Assembly: GCA_964635055.1 (NCBI GenBank)
Contig: CAZWMT010000010.1
Location: forward strand, 1 to 64,000
Direction: 5' to 3'
Source: JAEUJM01 sp964635055
GTDB lineage: Bacteria > Actinomycetota > Acidimicrobiia > Acidimicrobiales > DATDAH01
DNA: 64,000 nt
A program made the translations under genes and the position numbers. Below are positions 7,813-17,245 of this stretch, piece by piece. A model generated the notes under the pieces. The model was not told the origin of the DNA. It saw only the letters and a program-made list of their open reading frames with translations, and made no database searches. Each line of letters starts with the position of its first letter. The stretch's first letter is position 1.

Positions 7813-9938
7813 AGGAGCTCGTAGTCGTCGGGGTCGGGCGCCTGGGTGAGCTGCCAGTACTCCAGCAGCGAGAAGGGCCAGTTCTGGCTGACCCGTCCCT
7901 TGGCGTTCTTGTACCAGCTGTTCACCGACGAGGCCCCCCAGGCCATCTGGCGGTTGGCGGCGTCGACCCGCTCGTTGAAGGCGTCGTGCACCTCGGGGCG
8001 CACGTCGAGCGCGTGGTGGCCGGTGGCCAGCAGCAGGTGGATGCACTCCGTGAGGTAGCGCACCTCGCACTCGCTGAAGAAGATGATGCTGCCGTTGATG
8101 ACGATGTTGGTGTTCGGCCCGTAGAGGCAGAACAGGTTGGGGAAGTGGGGCACGGTGATGCCCAGGTAGGCCCGGGCGTCGCCGGCCCAGTGCTCGTGCA
8201 GGTCGACGCCCTGGGTCCCCGCTCTGAGGGGCCGCTCGGGCCCTGGCCTCCCCGTGACCGTCATCGGCGTGAGGAACTGCGACGCCGCGAACCCCGTCCC
8301 GTAGATGATCACGTCGACAGGGTGTTCGACGACAGGGTGTTCGACCCCGCCGGTCTGCACGCCGGTGGGGGTGATGCGCTCGATCGGGGCGGTGACCAGG
8401 TGCACGTGGTCGCTGGTGAGGGTGCGCGCCCAGATGCCGTTGTCGCGCACGATGCGCTTGGCGATGGGCGGGTAGGCGGGCACCACGGCGTCCAACAGCT
8501 CGGGCCGGCCGGCGAACTGCTCGGTGAGGTACTCGACCAGGCCGATGCGGACGAGCTCGTTCAACACGCTCACCGTGCCGGTGTCGCTGGTCCACTCGGG
8601 GTCGACCTTGGCGGCTGCGGTCAGGCCCTCGTGCATCCGCCAGAACAGCCACAGCCGGTACCAGTCGCCGTACTCGGGCAGCACCTCGAGCAGCCAGCGG
8701 GTCTCGTCGGCGACGTCGTCGTGGTAGTCGGGCGTGGGGGCCAGCCAGTTGGGGGTGCGTTGGAACACGACCAGGTCGGCCGCCTGCGCCGCCACCTCGG
8801 GGATGAACTGGGCGGCGCTGGCACCGGTGCCGATCACCGCCACCCGCTTGCCGGCCAGGTCGACGTCGTGGCGCCACTCGGCCGAGTGGAACCACGGCCC
8901 CGCGAACGACTCGATGCCCTCGATCTCGGGCAGGTGGGGGCGGTTCAGCTGGCCCACGGCGCTGATCACCGCGTTGGCCTCGATCGTCTCGACCGCACCG
9001 TCGCTCTCGTGGTCCGTGCGGTCGGTGCGGTCGCCGGCGCCGTTGTCGCCGAGGCCGCCGTCGCCGTCGTCGCCGTCGCCGCCGTCGCCGTTGGGGCTAC
9101 CCACGGGGCGCACCCGCAGCGTCCAGGTCCGGGTGACGTCCGACCAGCTCGCCCCCAGCACCTCGGTGCCGAAGCGCACCTTGTCGCGGACCGCGAACTC
9201 GTCGGCGCAGTGGCGGAAGTAGTCGAGCAGGGTGGCCTGGTCGGAGAAGTGCTGCGGCCAGACCGCATGGGCGAACGAGTAGCTGTACAGGTGGTTGGGC
9301 ACGTCGACCCGACAGCCCGGGTACGTGTTCTCGAACCAGGTGCCGCCCACGTCGTCGTTCTTCTCGAACACCGTGACCGCCACACCGGCCTGGGTGAGGC
9401 GGTGGGCCGCCAGCAGGCCCGACATACCCGCGCCCACGATGGCGACGTGGAACGGGGTGTCGGGCGCGACGTCGTCCTTGGTCCACCCGGGGGCGCGCCG
9501 ATCGAGGCCCTCGGTAGCCAGCTCCTCCAGCAGCAGCGTGCGGTAGGCCTCGACGTTGGCGTCGCCCACGATGTGGGCCACCAGGCGCTGGAGGTCGTCG
9601 TCGGTCGGCGGGCGGTCGGCGCGGGCGATGGTGCCGTCCCGCAGGCCCCGGAGCGCGTGCGCCGCGAGGGCCCGGGCCTCGTGGAGCTGGTCGGGGGTCA
9701 GCCCGCCCTGGGGATCCATGATGTCGTCGGGGTCCGGGCGCAGGTGCTCGGGCGCGAGCGTGGGGTCGCCGGTGACGTGGGCCAGTGCCGGCAGCAGCGC
9801 GCCCAGGGTCGCCTGCTCGACCGCGGCGTCGATCACCGCGTCGGTGCCCGTCAGCGCGTCGTCGCCCGTCACCGCGGCGGTGTCCGGCGTCGCCGCGCGG
9901 TCGCCTCTCGCCGCGCCGGTGTGGCTCGATGCCGCCAT
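7809..9938 (-). CDS. Flavin-containing Baeyer-Villiger monooxygenase with N-terminal extension
   Basis: 709 residues. Residues 165-200 hold the FAD Rossmann site (VAIVGAGMSGLLAAHRL, then FEKNDDVGGTW). Residues 345-355 are the BVMO fingerprint FAGPWFHSAEW, followed by the NADPH site VAVIGTGASAAQFIPEV. The enzyme should insert one oxygen of O2 into a ketone or aldehyde using NADPH. About 160 residues precede the FAD site, as in hydroxyacetophenone-monooxygenase-like enzymes. An acidic Gly/Asp insert at about 281-315 is unusual and looks like low-complexity expansion. It sits 24 bp downstream of the SDR gene on the same strand, so the two probably work on an alcohol-ketone-ester route. Confidence 0.93.
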   Translation of the reverse strand: MAASSHTGAARGDRAATPDTAAVTGDDALTGTDAVIDAAVEQATLGALLPALAHVTGDPTLAPEHLRPDPDDIMDPQGGLTPDQLHEARALAAHALRGLRDGTIARADRPPTDDDLQRLVAHIVGDANVEAYRTLLLEELATEGLDRRAPGWTKDDVAPDTPFHVAIVGAGMSGLLAAHRLTQAGVAVTVFEKNDDVGGTWFENTYPGCRVDVPNHLYSYSFAHAVWPQHFSDQATLLDYFRHCADEFAVRDKVRFGTEVLGASWSDVTRTWTLRVRPVGSPNGDGGDGDDGDGGLGDNGAGDRTDRTDHESDGAVETIEANAVISAVGQLNRPHLPEIEGIESFAGPWFHSAEWRHDVDLAGKRVAVIGTGASAAQFIPEVAAQAADLVVFQRTPNWLAPTPDYHDDVADETRWLLEVLPEYGDWYRLWLFWRMHEGLTAAAKVDPEWTSDTGTVSVLNELVRIGLVEYLTEQFAGRPELLDAVVPAYPPIAKRIVRDNGIWARTLTSDHVHLVTAPIERITPTGVQTGGVEHPVVEHPVDVIIYGTGFAASQFLTPMTVTGRPGPERPLRAGTQGVDLHEHWAGDARAYLGITVPHFPNLFCLYGPNTNIVINGSIIFFSECEVRYLTECIHLLLATGHHALDVRPEVHDAFNERVDAANRQMAWGASSVNSWYKNAKGRVSQNWPFSLLEYWQLTQAPDPDDYELL

Positions 9939-9962
9939 GTCCGCCCTGTCATGTCGGCGCCC

Positions 9963-10778
9963 TCACTTCTTCAGGGCCGGGTGCTGCCGAGCGAGGATCG
10001 GGAGCAGCAGCCGCTTCGGCAGCAGGTAGCCACCCACCGCCCCCACGCGGTTGGCCACGCCGGGGATCACGACACCCTTGTCCTTGTCCATGCCCTCGAC
10101 CGCGTCGGCGGCCACCTTCTCGGCGGTCTCCCACATGAACTCGGGCAGGGCCCCGACGGCCTCGTCGTCGGTCAGGCCGGCGACCTCGGCGAACCCGGTG
10201 CGCACCGGGCCCGGGCAGAGCATGGTGACGGTGACCCCCGTGCCGACCAGCTCGGTGCGGATCCCGTGGCTGTACGACAGCACGAACGCCTTGGAGGCGG
10301 CGTAGCCGGCCTGGCCGGGCAGCGGCTGGAAGGCGCCCACGGACGCCACGTTCAGCACCGCGCCCCGGCCCCGCTCGACCATGCCGGGCAGGAACAGGCT
10401 GCACAGGTGGGCCACGGCCTCGACGTTCGTGCGGATCATCATCAGCTCGTCGGCGGGGTCGCTCTCGTGGACCGGGCCCATGGTGGTGAAGCCGGCGTTG
10501 TTGACCAGCACGTCGACGTCGAGGCCCAGGTCGGCGAGGCGGGCGACGAGCCCCGCCCGCGCCGCCTCGTCGCTGAGGTCGGCGGCCAGCACCTCGGCCC
10601 GCACGCCGTGGGCGTCGGTCAACTCGGCGGCCAGCGCGGTCAGCTTGTCCTCGCGCCGCGCCACCAGGGTGACACCCAGGCCGCGGCCGGCGAGCGCCTT
10701 CGCGATCTCGGCGCCGATGCCCGACGACGCCCCGGTGACGAGGCAGGTGCGGTCCGGTGCGGGAGGGGGCAGGGCCAT
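9963..10778 (-). CDS. Short-chain dehydrogenase/reductase (SDR)
   Basis: 271 residues from ATG 10778; the 21 codons upstream in frame lack SDR similarity. Cofactor motif TGASSGIG at about residues 14-21, then NNAG (VDVLVNNAGF), catalytic Ser in NVASVGAF, and YAASK containing the Tyr and Lys. ARRE after the second strand favours NADP(H). Reads as a classical SDR oxidising or reducing an alcohol/ketone. It is the first gene of a two-gene operon with the BVMO, so it may supply the ketone that the BVMO oxidises. Confidence 0.93.
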   Translation of the reverse strand: MALPPPAPDRTCLVTGASSGIGAEIAKALAGRGLGVTLVARREDKLTALAAELTDAHGVRAEVLAADLSDEAARAGLVARLADLGLDVDVLVNNAGFTTMGPVHESDPADELMMIRTNVEAVAHLCSLFLPGMVERGRGAVLNVASVGAFQPLPGQAGYAASKAFVLSYSHGIRTELVGTGVTVTMLCPGPVRTGFAEVAGLTDDEAVGALPEFMWETAEKVAADAVEGMDKDKGVVIPGVANRVGAVGGYLLPKRLLLPILARQHPALKK

Positions 10779-10922
10779 CCCCGCAGCGTAAGCCGACCGG
10801 TGGACCGGGGGTGCCCGCCGCGACACCACCTCGCCCCTCAACCCCCTCGTTCCGGGTACAGGAACGGACCGGTGAGGCGGGAGATCTGGACCCGGAACGA
10901 GCGGGGTCTAACGTCGGCGCCC

Positions 10923-11651
10923 GTGTCCGGATGGGAGGTGGCGGCGGTGTGCGGCGCCGTGTTCCTCGCCGCCGCCACCCAGCAGCTGTCGGGGTTCGGC
11001 TACGCGTTGATGGCGGTGCCCCTGCTGTCCCTCGTGATCGGGCCCAAGGACGCCGTCGCGCTGTCGTCGCTGTCGGGGCTGGCCGGCACCGCGCTGATGG
11101 CAGTGCGCCTGCGCCGGCGGGTGGACCGTCCCGTGGTGGGCCGCCTCCTGATCGGCGCCGTCGTCGGCATGCCGCTCGGCATCATCGCCCTGCGCCGGGT
11201 GCCGGCCGACCCGCTGCAGGTGGCCGTGTCGGTCGTGGTGCTGGCCGCGGTGGCGCTGCTCGCATCCGGGTTCCGCTTGCGCTCCGAGCGCCCCAGCACC
11301 GAGGTGGGCGCCGGGTTCGTGTCGGGGATGATCAACACCAGCATCGGCGTGGGCGGACCGCCGGTGGTGCTGGTGCTGCAAGCCGCCGAGCACGAGCAGC
11401 ACGCGTTCCGAGCCACGACCGTCACCTACTTCCTCTGCTCCAACGTCGTCGCGCTGCCGTTGTTCTTCGCGTCGGGCGTCGTCTCGTCGTCCACCTGGGT
11501 GGCGGGCCTGTTCGCCATCCCGGCGGCGCTGCTGGGCACACTCGCGTTCGAGCGGGTGGCGTTCCGCATCCAGTCCGAGCACTTCAGGCCGCTGGTGCTG
11601 GGCCTGCTGGTGCTCTCCGCCGTGGCCTCGATGGCGTCGGTGCTGTGGTGA
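10923..11651 (+). CDS. TauE/SafE-family membrane permease
   Basis: 242 residues from GTG 10923. The frame extends far upstream but only as antisense shadow. No ribosome site is visible, and translation may be leaderless. About seven to eight membrane segments; the first (AAVCGAVFLAAATQQLSGFGYALMAVPLL) and the repeat beginning GFVSGMINTSIGVGGPPVVLVL carry the two half-motifs of the TauE/SafE fold, which exports or imports sulfite, sulfonates and other small anions. Substrate unknown. It is divergent from the SDR-BVMO operon with a 144-bp gap. Confidence 0.85.
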   Translation: MSGWEVAAVCGAVFLAAATQQLSGFGYALMAVPLLSLVIGPKDAVALSSLSGLAGTALMAVRLRRRVDRPVVGRLLIGAVVGMPLGIIALRRVPADPLQVAVSVVVLAAVALLASGFRLRSERPSTEVGAGFVSGMINTSIGVGGPPVVLVLQAAEHEQHAFRATTVTYFLCSNVVALPLFFASGVVSSSTWVAGLFAIPAALLGTLAFERVAFRIQSEHFRPLVLGLLVLSAVASMASVLW

Positions 11652-11750
11652 GGGCGGCCCGGAGAAGGGCGGCGGGGGCGGCGGCGGTCGCTGGACGAGC
11701 TCGGTCTCTGGCGCGCTCGGTCTCTGACGGGCGCCGGCACTCAGGCGGGT

Positions 11751-13157
11751 TCAGACGGGCTCCGGCAGCGCCTGGCGGCGGGGGGCCTCGGGCATGGGCA
11801 GCGCCGTGCAGCTCACCGCCGCCGCCCGGGCCGCGGTGTCGGGCAGGTCCGGCACCGAGGTGTCGGGGTCGGAGAAGTCGAGCGTGGTGGTGAGGTCGCC
11901 GACGGTGTCGCGCCGCCACTGGCTGAGGTTGGGAACCTCCACACCGAAGCGGCGCTCGAGGAACAGCAGGGTGGAGGTGTGGTCGAACGTGTCGCTGACC
12001 ACCCGGCCCCCGCGGCTGAACGGCGACGCGATGACCGCCGGCACCCGCAGGCCCAGGCCGATGGGCACGCCGTCGACGAGCTCGTCGGCGGTGCCGGGCT
12101 CGGGCACGGGCGGGGGCACGTGGTCGAAGAACCCGCCGTGCTCGTCGTAGTGGAACACGAACAGCGTCTTGGCCCAGGCGTCGGGGTCGGCCATCACCGC
12201 GGCGAGGCACTGCGCCGTGTAGTCCTCGCCCAGCGCCGGCGGGTTGGGTGGGTGCTCGGACGCGGGGGTGGTGCCGACCACCCAGCTCACCTGGGGGAGG
12301 TTGCCCGACCGGGCGTCGTCCAGGAACGCCGAGAGCGGACGGTTGCGCATGGCGTTGTCGAACAGCGGGCTCGACCGGGGCGCGTCCTCGAAGCGGGCGA
12401 AGAACTTCAGCACGTTGTCGTCGAAGTCGTCGACGTCGTGGTAGACCCGCCAGCTCACGCCGGCGTCCTCGAGGCGCTCGGGGTAGGTGGTCCACCGGAA
12501 CCGCCGCCCGTCGTTGCTCAGCTCGGGCCCGCCCTGGGTGCCGCCCGGGTCGATGGTGGCCGACATGTAGTAGAGCCGGTTCGGGTTGGTCTGCGACAGC
12601 ACCGACGAGTGGTAGCCGTCGCACACGGTGAACGCGTCGGCCAGCGCCCAGTAGTAGGGCAGGTCGTCGCGGGTGAGGTAGCCCATCGCCACCGGCTGCT
12701 GCTCGGCGAGGAAGCGGTCCATGGCCCCGTCGTGCCACCCTCGGACGGTGATGGAGCGGTCGGGATCGACGCCCAGGATGCACTCACGGGCCGCGGTCTC
12801 GTCCAGGTGCCACGGCAGCACGTACCCGTCGGGATGGTCGGCGCTCGGCTGGAACCACACCGGCCGGCCGTCGGGCAGCGCGGCCACCTCGGCGTCGGCG
12901 TACCCCCGCACGTCGGGCCGCATGCCGAAGTAGTGGTCGAACGAGCGGTTCTCCTGCATCAGGAGCACCACGTGGTCGATGGCGCGCAGGTCGGCGTCGG
13001 TGACCGCCGCGGCGGTGCTCGTGGTGGAGGCGGCGCCTGCCGAGGATGCGCCGCTCGCACGGTCCGATCCCGATCCACCCGACGCGCAGCCGGCTGCCAC
13101 CGCGGCGGCCAAGGCGGCACCACCCCCCAGGAAGGCCCGTCGGCTGAACGTCCCCAC
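11751..13157 (-). CDS. Tat-exported phospholipase C/acid phosphatase-family phosphoesterase
   Basis: 468 residues from GTG 13157, chosen because a twin-arginine signal follows at once (FSRRAFLGGGAAL). A hydrophobic core runs up to AAGCASGG, a possible lipobox, so it may be a Tat lipoprotein. The mature part has the family hallmark DHVVLLMQENRSFDHYFG and the metal-site segment FHYDEHGGFFDHVPPP, plus a late FDHTSTLLFLERRFG. The family cleaves phospholipids or phosphomonoesters outside the membrane. A Ser/Thr/Ala-rich linker follows the signal. No ribosome site precedes the GTG, so the mRNA may be leaderless. Confidence 0.92.
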   Translation of the reverse strand: MGTFSRRAFLGGGAALAAAVAAGCASGGSGSDRASGASSAGAASTTSTAAAVTDADLRAIDHVVLLMQENRSFDHYFGMRPDVRGYADAEVAALPDGRPVWFQPSADHPDGYVLPWHLDETAARECILGVDPDRSITVRGWHDGAMDRFLAEQQPVAMGYLTRDDLPYYWALADAFTVCDGYHSSVLSQTNPNRLYYMSATIDPGGTQGGPELSNDGRRFRWTTYPERLEDAGVSWRVYHDVDDFDDNVLKFFARFEDAPRSSPLFDNAMRNRPLSAFLDDARSGNLPQVSWVVGTTPASEHPPNPPALGEDYTAQCLAAVMADPDAWAKTLFVFHYDEHGGFFDHVPPPVPEPGTADELVDGVPIGLGLRVPAVIASPFSRGGRVVSDTFDHTSTLLFLERRFGVEVPNLSQWRRDTVGDLTTTLDFSDPDTSVPDLPDTAARAAAVSCTALPMPEAPRRQALPEPV

Positions 13158-13287
13158 GGCGCCACGGTAGATCGCCGGCGGCGACCGCCCGCAGCCCACC
13201 GCTGCTTCTGGCCGCGCGTGTGTCGTGGTGGACACGCTGGCGCGGCCAGAAGCCCTGGGTGGGTGGGGGAGACCTACGATCCGGCCG

Positions 13288-14868
13288 GTGCCCGAGACGA
13301 TCCCAGCGCTGTTCCGACAGGCGGTGGAGCGCTCGCCCGATGCGACCTGGCTGCTGGCGGGCGACGACACCTGGACCTACGCCGAGGCACTGGGCGTGGT
13401 CGAGCGGGCGGCGGCGGGGCTGCGGGACGCGGGGATCGAGCGGGGGGATCGGGTGCTCGTGCCGGCCAGGAACGTGGCCGGGCAGGTGTTCCTCTGGCTC
13501 GCGCTCATGGAGGTGGGCGCGGTGCAGGTGCCACTGAACCCGGCGGGGACGGCCGACGAGCTGGCCGGGTTCGTCCGTCAGGTGGCGCCGGCGGCGCTGG
13601 TGGTCGACGGCGGGGCCCCAGCCCCAGCCACTGCGCCAGCCCCTGCCCCAGCCCCTGCCCCAGCCTCCGCCGCTTCGCCCGCCCAGGACGCCGGCCCACG
13701 TCCGCCCGACGCCGGTGTGCGCCGCCTCGACCTCGGGGCGCTGCTCGCCGCCGATCCCGACGGCGTCGCGCCGGCGGCGGTCGGCGCCGGCGACGTCGCG
13801 GTGATGATCCCCACGTCGGGCACCACGGGGCGGTCCAAGCTGGTGATGCAGACGCACCGGGCCTACGCGATGGCCGGCGAGGGGTTCCCCTACTGGATGG
13901 GGCTCACCGCCGACGACCGGCTGCTCACGTCGCTGCCGCTGTTCCACATCAACGCGCCGGCCTACTCGGTGCTCGGGTCGGTGGCCGCGGGAGCGAGCCT
14001 CGTGCTGCTCCCGTCGTTCTCGGCGTCCACCTTCCTGGACGACGCCCGCCGCACCGGGGCCACCGAGTTCAACGCGATCGGCGCCATGCTCGAGATCCTG
14101 ATGCGCCGGCCCGAGCGCCCCGACGATCGCCACCACGCCCTGCGCCGCTGCTACACGGGCCCGTCGCCAGAGCGGGAGCGGCACCTCGAGATCGAGGAGC
14201 GCTTCGGGTTCGAGATCGTGTGCGGCTACGCCATGTCGGAGTCGCCCTACGGGCTGATCTGGCGCCACGGCACGCGGCCCTACGGCACGCTCGGCTCGCC
14301 CCGCCAGCACCCGACGCTGGGCCACGTCAACGACGCCCGGGTGATGGTCGACCGCCAGGGGGTACGCACCCCGGCCGCCGAGGGCGAGGTGGGCGAGCTC
14401 GAGTTGCAGAACCCGGCGATCATGGCCGGCTACTACGAGATGCCCGACGAGACGGCGGCGGTGCTGGTCGACGGGTGGCTGCGCACCGGCGACCTCGTCC
14501 ACCCCGACGGGGACGGCACGTTCACCTTCGTGGGCCGCGAGAAGGAGGTGATCCGCCGCCGGGGCGAGAACCTGGCGCCGGCCGAGGTGGAGGCGGCCCT
14601 GGAGCGCCACCCGACCGTGGCCGAGGCGGCGGTGGTGGGTGTGCCGTCGGCCCTGTCCGAGGAGGACGTGAAGGCGTTCGTCGTGGCGGCGGCCGGCGCC
14701 ACGATCGACCCGGAGGCGCTGCACCGCTTCGTCGCCGACCGCCTGGCCCGGTTCAAGGTGCCCCGGTACCTCGAGGTGGTCGACGAGTTGCCCCACACGC
14801 CCACCGGCCGCATCGCGAAGCACCGGCTCCCCCGGGAGCGGACCCCGGAGGAGACCGACCATGGCTGA
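13288..14868 (+). CDS. Class I adenylate-forming acyl-CoA ligase
   Basis: 526 residues from GTG 13288 (TACGAT 13 nt upstream suggests a leaderless promoter; ATG at 13225 is an alternative). All core motifs are present: ATP loop PTSGTTGRSKLVMQTH, YAMSESPYG, RTGDLVHPDGDG, GREKEVIRRRGENLAPAEVE and the catalytic-Lys region TPTGRIAKHRL. An Ala/Pro-rich insert follows residue 110. It activates a carboxylic acid to its acyl-CoA via acyl-AMP; substrate unknown. Its last eight bases overlap the next gene (ATGGCTGA), which implies translational coupling and a shared pathway. Confidence 0.93.
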   Translation: MPETIPALFRQAVERSPDATWLLAGDDTWTYAEALGVVERAAAGLRDAGIERGDRVLVPARNVAGQVFLWLALMEVGAVQVPLNPAGTADELAGFVRQVAPAALVVDGGAPAPATAPAPAPAPAPASAASPAQDAGPRPPDAGVRRLDLGALLAADPDGVAPAAVGAGDVAVMIPTSGTTGRSKLVMQTHRAYAMAGEGFPYWMGLTADDRLLTSLPLFHINAPAYSVLGSVAAGASLVLLPSFSASTFLDDARRTGATEFNAIGAMLEILMRRPERPDDRHHALRRCYTGPSPERERHLEIEERFGFEIVCGYAMSESPYGLIWRHGTRPYGTLGSPRQHPTLGHVNDARVMVDRQGVRTPAAEGEVGELELQNPAIMAGYYEMPDETAAVLVDGWLRTGDLVHPDGDGTFTFVGREKEVIRRRGENLAPAEVEAALERHPTVAEAAVVGVPSALSEEDVKAFVVAAAGATIDPEALHRFVADRLARFKVPRYLEVVDELPHTPTGRIAKHRLPRERTPEETDHG

Positions 14869-15643
14869 CCGACCCACCGATCCGACGCTCGGTATGGACG
14901 AGACGTGGCACACGTGGATCGGGTCGTCGACCGCTGACCGCATCACGGTGGGCGGTCTCGACCTGCCCAGCGAGGTGATGGGCCGCCTCAGCCTCACCGA
15001 CCTGGCCTACCTGCTGGTCACCCACCGCGAGCCGACCCTCGGCCAGCGCCGCGTGCTCGACGCGGTGCTGGTGGCGCTGGCCGACCACGGCCTCACGCCG
15101 AGCGCGCTGGCGGCTCGGCTCACCCACACCGGTGCCCCGGAGGCCATCCAGGCGTCGGTGGCCGCCGGCCTGCTGGGGGCGGGCAGCGTGTTCCTCGGCC
15201 CGGCCGGCGACACCGCCGAGTTCCTCGCGGCCGCCGTCGACGGCACGGATCCTGACGACGAGACCCTGGCCGTGATGGCGGACGCGCTCGTCGCCCGCTG
15301 CCGCGCCGAGGGCCGACGGGTGCCGGGTCTCGGGCACCCGGTGCACCGTGACGTCGACCCGCGGACGCCCCGCCTGTACGCCCTGGCGGAGGAGGAGGGC
15401 GTGCTCGGCCCCCACTTGCGCCTCCTCACCTTCGTGGCGGACGCACAGGAGGCGGCGAGCGGTCGTCACCTGCCGATCAACGGCGCGGGGGCCGCAGGGG
15501 CGGCGCTGGTCGACCTGGGCCTGCCGCCGGCGATCGTCCGTGGCTTCGTGCTGATCGGGCGCACCGCCGGCCTCGTCGCCCACCTCGCCGAGGAGGCCAC
15601 CGACCCGCTGGGCATTCGTCTGTGGCGCGCGGTCGAGGGCTGA
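14861..15643 (+). CDS. Citryl-CoA lyase / citrate-synthase-like enzyme
   Basis: 260 residues, shorter than a citrate synthase (about 370-430) and in the range of stand-alone citryl-CoA lyase homologues. Key segments are GLGHPVHRDVDPRTPRLYAL (active-site His region) and GLPPAIVRGFVLIGRTAGLVAH near the C-terminus. Members cleave or form citryl-CoA-like thioesters. The start codon lies inside the end of the CoA ligase, so the pair may form a 3-hydroxy-3-carboxy-acyl-CoA and then split it. The actual substrate is not deducible. Confidence 0.85.
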   Translation: MADRPTDPTLGMDETWHTWIGSSTADRITVGGLDLPSEVMGRLSLTDLAYLLVTHREPTLGQRRVLDAVLVALADHGLTPSALAARLTHTGAPEAIQASVAAGLLGAGSVFLGPAGDTAEFLAAAVDGTDPDDETLAVMADALVARCRAEGRRVPGLGHPVHRDVDPRTPRLYALAEEEGVLGPHLRLLTFVADAQEAASGRHLPINGAGAAGAALVDLGLPPAIVRGFVLIGRTAGLVAHLAEEATDPLGIRLWRAVEG

Positions 15644-15727
15644 TCTGGCCGTTCTCGGTGGCCGCGGTGCCGAGCCGTCTGCTGCTCCCCGGTGGCTGAA
15701 GCCTCGACCCACCGCGCGATGGCGGCT

Positions 15728-15766
15728 CGACGTTTCGTGGGTCACCGCTGCGACGTTTCGTAGGTC
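15728..15766. repeat. 16-bp direct repeat, 23-bp pitch, before the signalling operon
   Basis: CGACGTTTCGTGGGTC at 15728 and CGACGTTTCGTAGGTC at 15751 differ by one base. They lie in the 267-bp gap upstream of the REC-EAL gene, 145-183 bp before its start, a place suited to a regulator site. Confidence 0.55.
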
Positions 15767-15910
15767 TCGGTGCACGGTCGGTGAGCCGATCGCCGACTCG
15801 CCGGGCGATGACGGAGACCCGCGGTACCCGAACACAGGCAGTGGTCAGTCAAGCACGGAACGCGCTATGGTGCGAACGTCGACAACTCAGGGGACTCCTT
15901 CGCCGCGGAC

Positions 15911-17245
15911 GTGCCGCGCCTCGCTCCGGAGTCAGGCATCGGGACCGCGGGCGGCGCCCCCATGGCGACGCCGGAGGTCCTCGTCGGCGCGCGCATCGTC
16001 GTGGTCGACGACCAGGAGTCCAACGTCATCCTGCTGGACCGGCTGCTGCGCTCGGCCGGGGCCACCCACGTGCACCTGGTCACCGACGCCCGGCTGGCGG
16101 TGCCGCGCTGCCTCGAGGTCGAGGCCGACCTGGTCCTCCTCGACCTGCACATGCCGCACCTCGACGGGGTGGCGGTGCTCGAGCAGCTCCGGGCCGCGCT
16201 CGCCCCCGACGCGTTCATGCCGGTGCTGGTGCTCACGGCCGACACCACCGACGGTGCCAAGGGCCGGGCGCTGGCGGCGGGCGCCAAGGACTTCCTCACC
16301 AAGCCGCTCGACCGCGACGACGTGTTGTTGCGGGTGCGCAACCACCTCGAGACAGCCGCGCTCTACGGGCGGATCCGACACGAGAACCGTCGGCTCCAGG
16401 CCGAGTTGGACGAGCGCCGCCGCGAGTCGTCACGCCGGGAGCGCCACCGCGAGCGGCGCCGGGCCGCCGTCCGGCAGCTGCTCGACGACGGCGCGATGGA
16501 GATGGTCTTCCAGCCCGTGGTGGACCTGCTCAGCGGCGTCGTGCTCGGTGTCGAGTCGCTGGCCCGGTTCCGCACGACCGACCGGCGACCGCCGAACGAG
16601 TGGTTCGCCGACGCGGCCGCGGTGGGCCTGGCGGTGGATCTCGAGCTGGCGGCCATCGCCGCCGCGTTCCGCCGCATCCCCGACCTGCCGCCTCAGGCGA
16701 TGATGGCCGTGAACGTCTCACCCCGCGTGGCGACCACCGACGCCTTCGCCGCGTGCATGGAGCGTGCCCACCCGCAGCGGGTGGTGATCGAGTTGACCGA
16801 GCACGTGCCGGTCGACGACTACGACCTGCTGGTCGAGCGCCTGGCCCCGTTCCGGTCGCGGGGCGTCCGGGTGGCGGTCGACGACGCCGGTGCCGGCTAC
16901 GCGGGGCTCCAGCACATCGTCAGCCTCTGTCCCGACGTGTTGAAGCTGGACAGGGAGCTCACGTCGACCATCGACACCGACCCGGCGCGCCGCGCGATGG
17001 CCGCGTCGATGGTGCACTTCGCCGGCGAGATCGGTGCCCTGCTGATCGCCGAGGGCATCGAGACACCGGCCGAGCTCGACACGCTGCGCGAGCTGGGCAT
17101 CTCGGTCGGGCAGGGCTTCCATCTGGCCCGCCCCGGCATGTTGCCCCTGGCCGCCGATCGCATCGACGTCGCGGCGTTGGGTCGGTCCGGTAGCCGGGTG
17201 GCCGAGTCCGACGGGGGCCGTGGGGCGGTGTCTGATGACCGATGA
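15911..17245 (+). CDS. Response regulator with EAL domain (c-di-GMP phosphodiesterase)
   Basis: 444 residues from GTG 15911; ATG 15962 is a possible later start. REC domain about residues 27-145 with VVVDDQE, phosphoacceptor Asp78 (LLDLHMP), and FLTKPLD. A charged helical linker follows, then EAL at about 195-430. Catalytic and metal positions look kept: ESL (for EAL) at 215-217, NVS, ELTEH, VDDAGAGYAGL, KLD, EGIE and GQGF. It should hydrolyse c-di-GMP under phosphorylation control. Its end overlaps the hybrid kinase start by 11 bp, so the kinase is the likely partner. Confidence 0.93.
   Translation: MPRLAPESGIGTAGGAPMATPEVLVGARIVVVDDQESNVILLDRLLRSAGATHVHLVTDARLAVPRCLEVEADLVLLDLHMPHLDGVAVLEQLRAALAPDAFMPVLVLTADTTDGAKGRALAAGAKDFLTKPLDRDDVLLRVRNHLETAALYGRIRHENRRLQAELDERRRESSRRERHRERRRAAVRQLLDDGAMEMVFQPVVDLLSGVVLGVESLARFRTTDRRPPNEWFADAAAVGLAVDLELAAIAAAFRRIPDLPPQAMMAVNVSPRVATTDAFAACMERAHPQRVVIELTEHVPVDDYDLLVERLAPFRSRGVRVAVDDAGAGYAGLQHIVSLCPDVLKLDRELTSTIDTDPARRAMAASMVHFAGEIGALLIAEGIETPAELDTLRELGISVGQGFHLARPGMLPLAADRIDVAALGRSGSRVAESDGGRGAVSDDR

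Noticed and set aside
7986..11651. Open frame of 1221 codons on the plus strand
   Set aside because: Most of it is antisense to the BVMO and SDR genes, with the biased composition of a shadow frame. Only the last 242 codons form the TauE/SafE gene.
11979..14978. Open frame of 999 codons on the plus strand
   Set aside because: It crosses the phospholipase gene in antisense and the CoA ligase in the wrong frame; Arg/Gly-rich nonsense.
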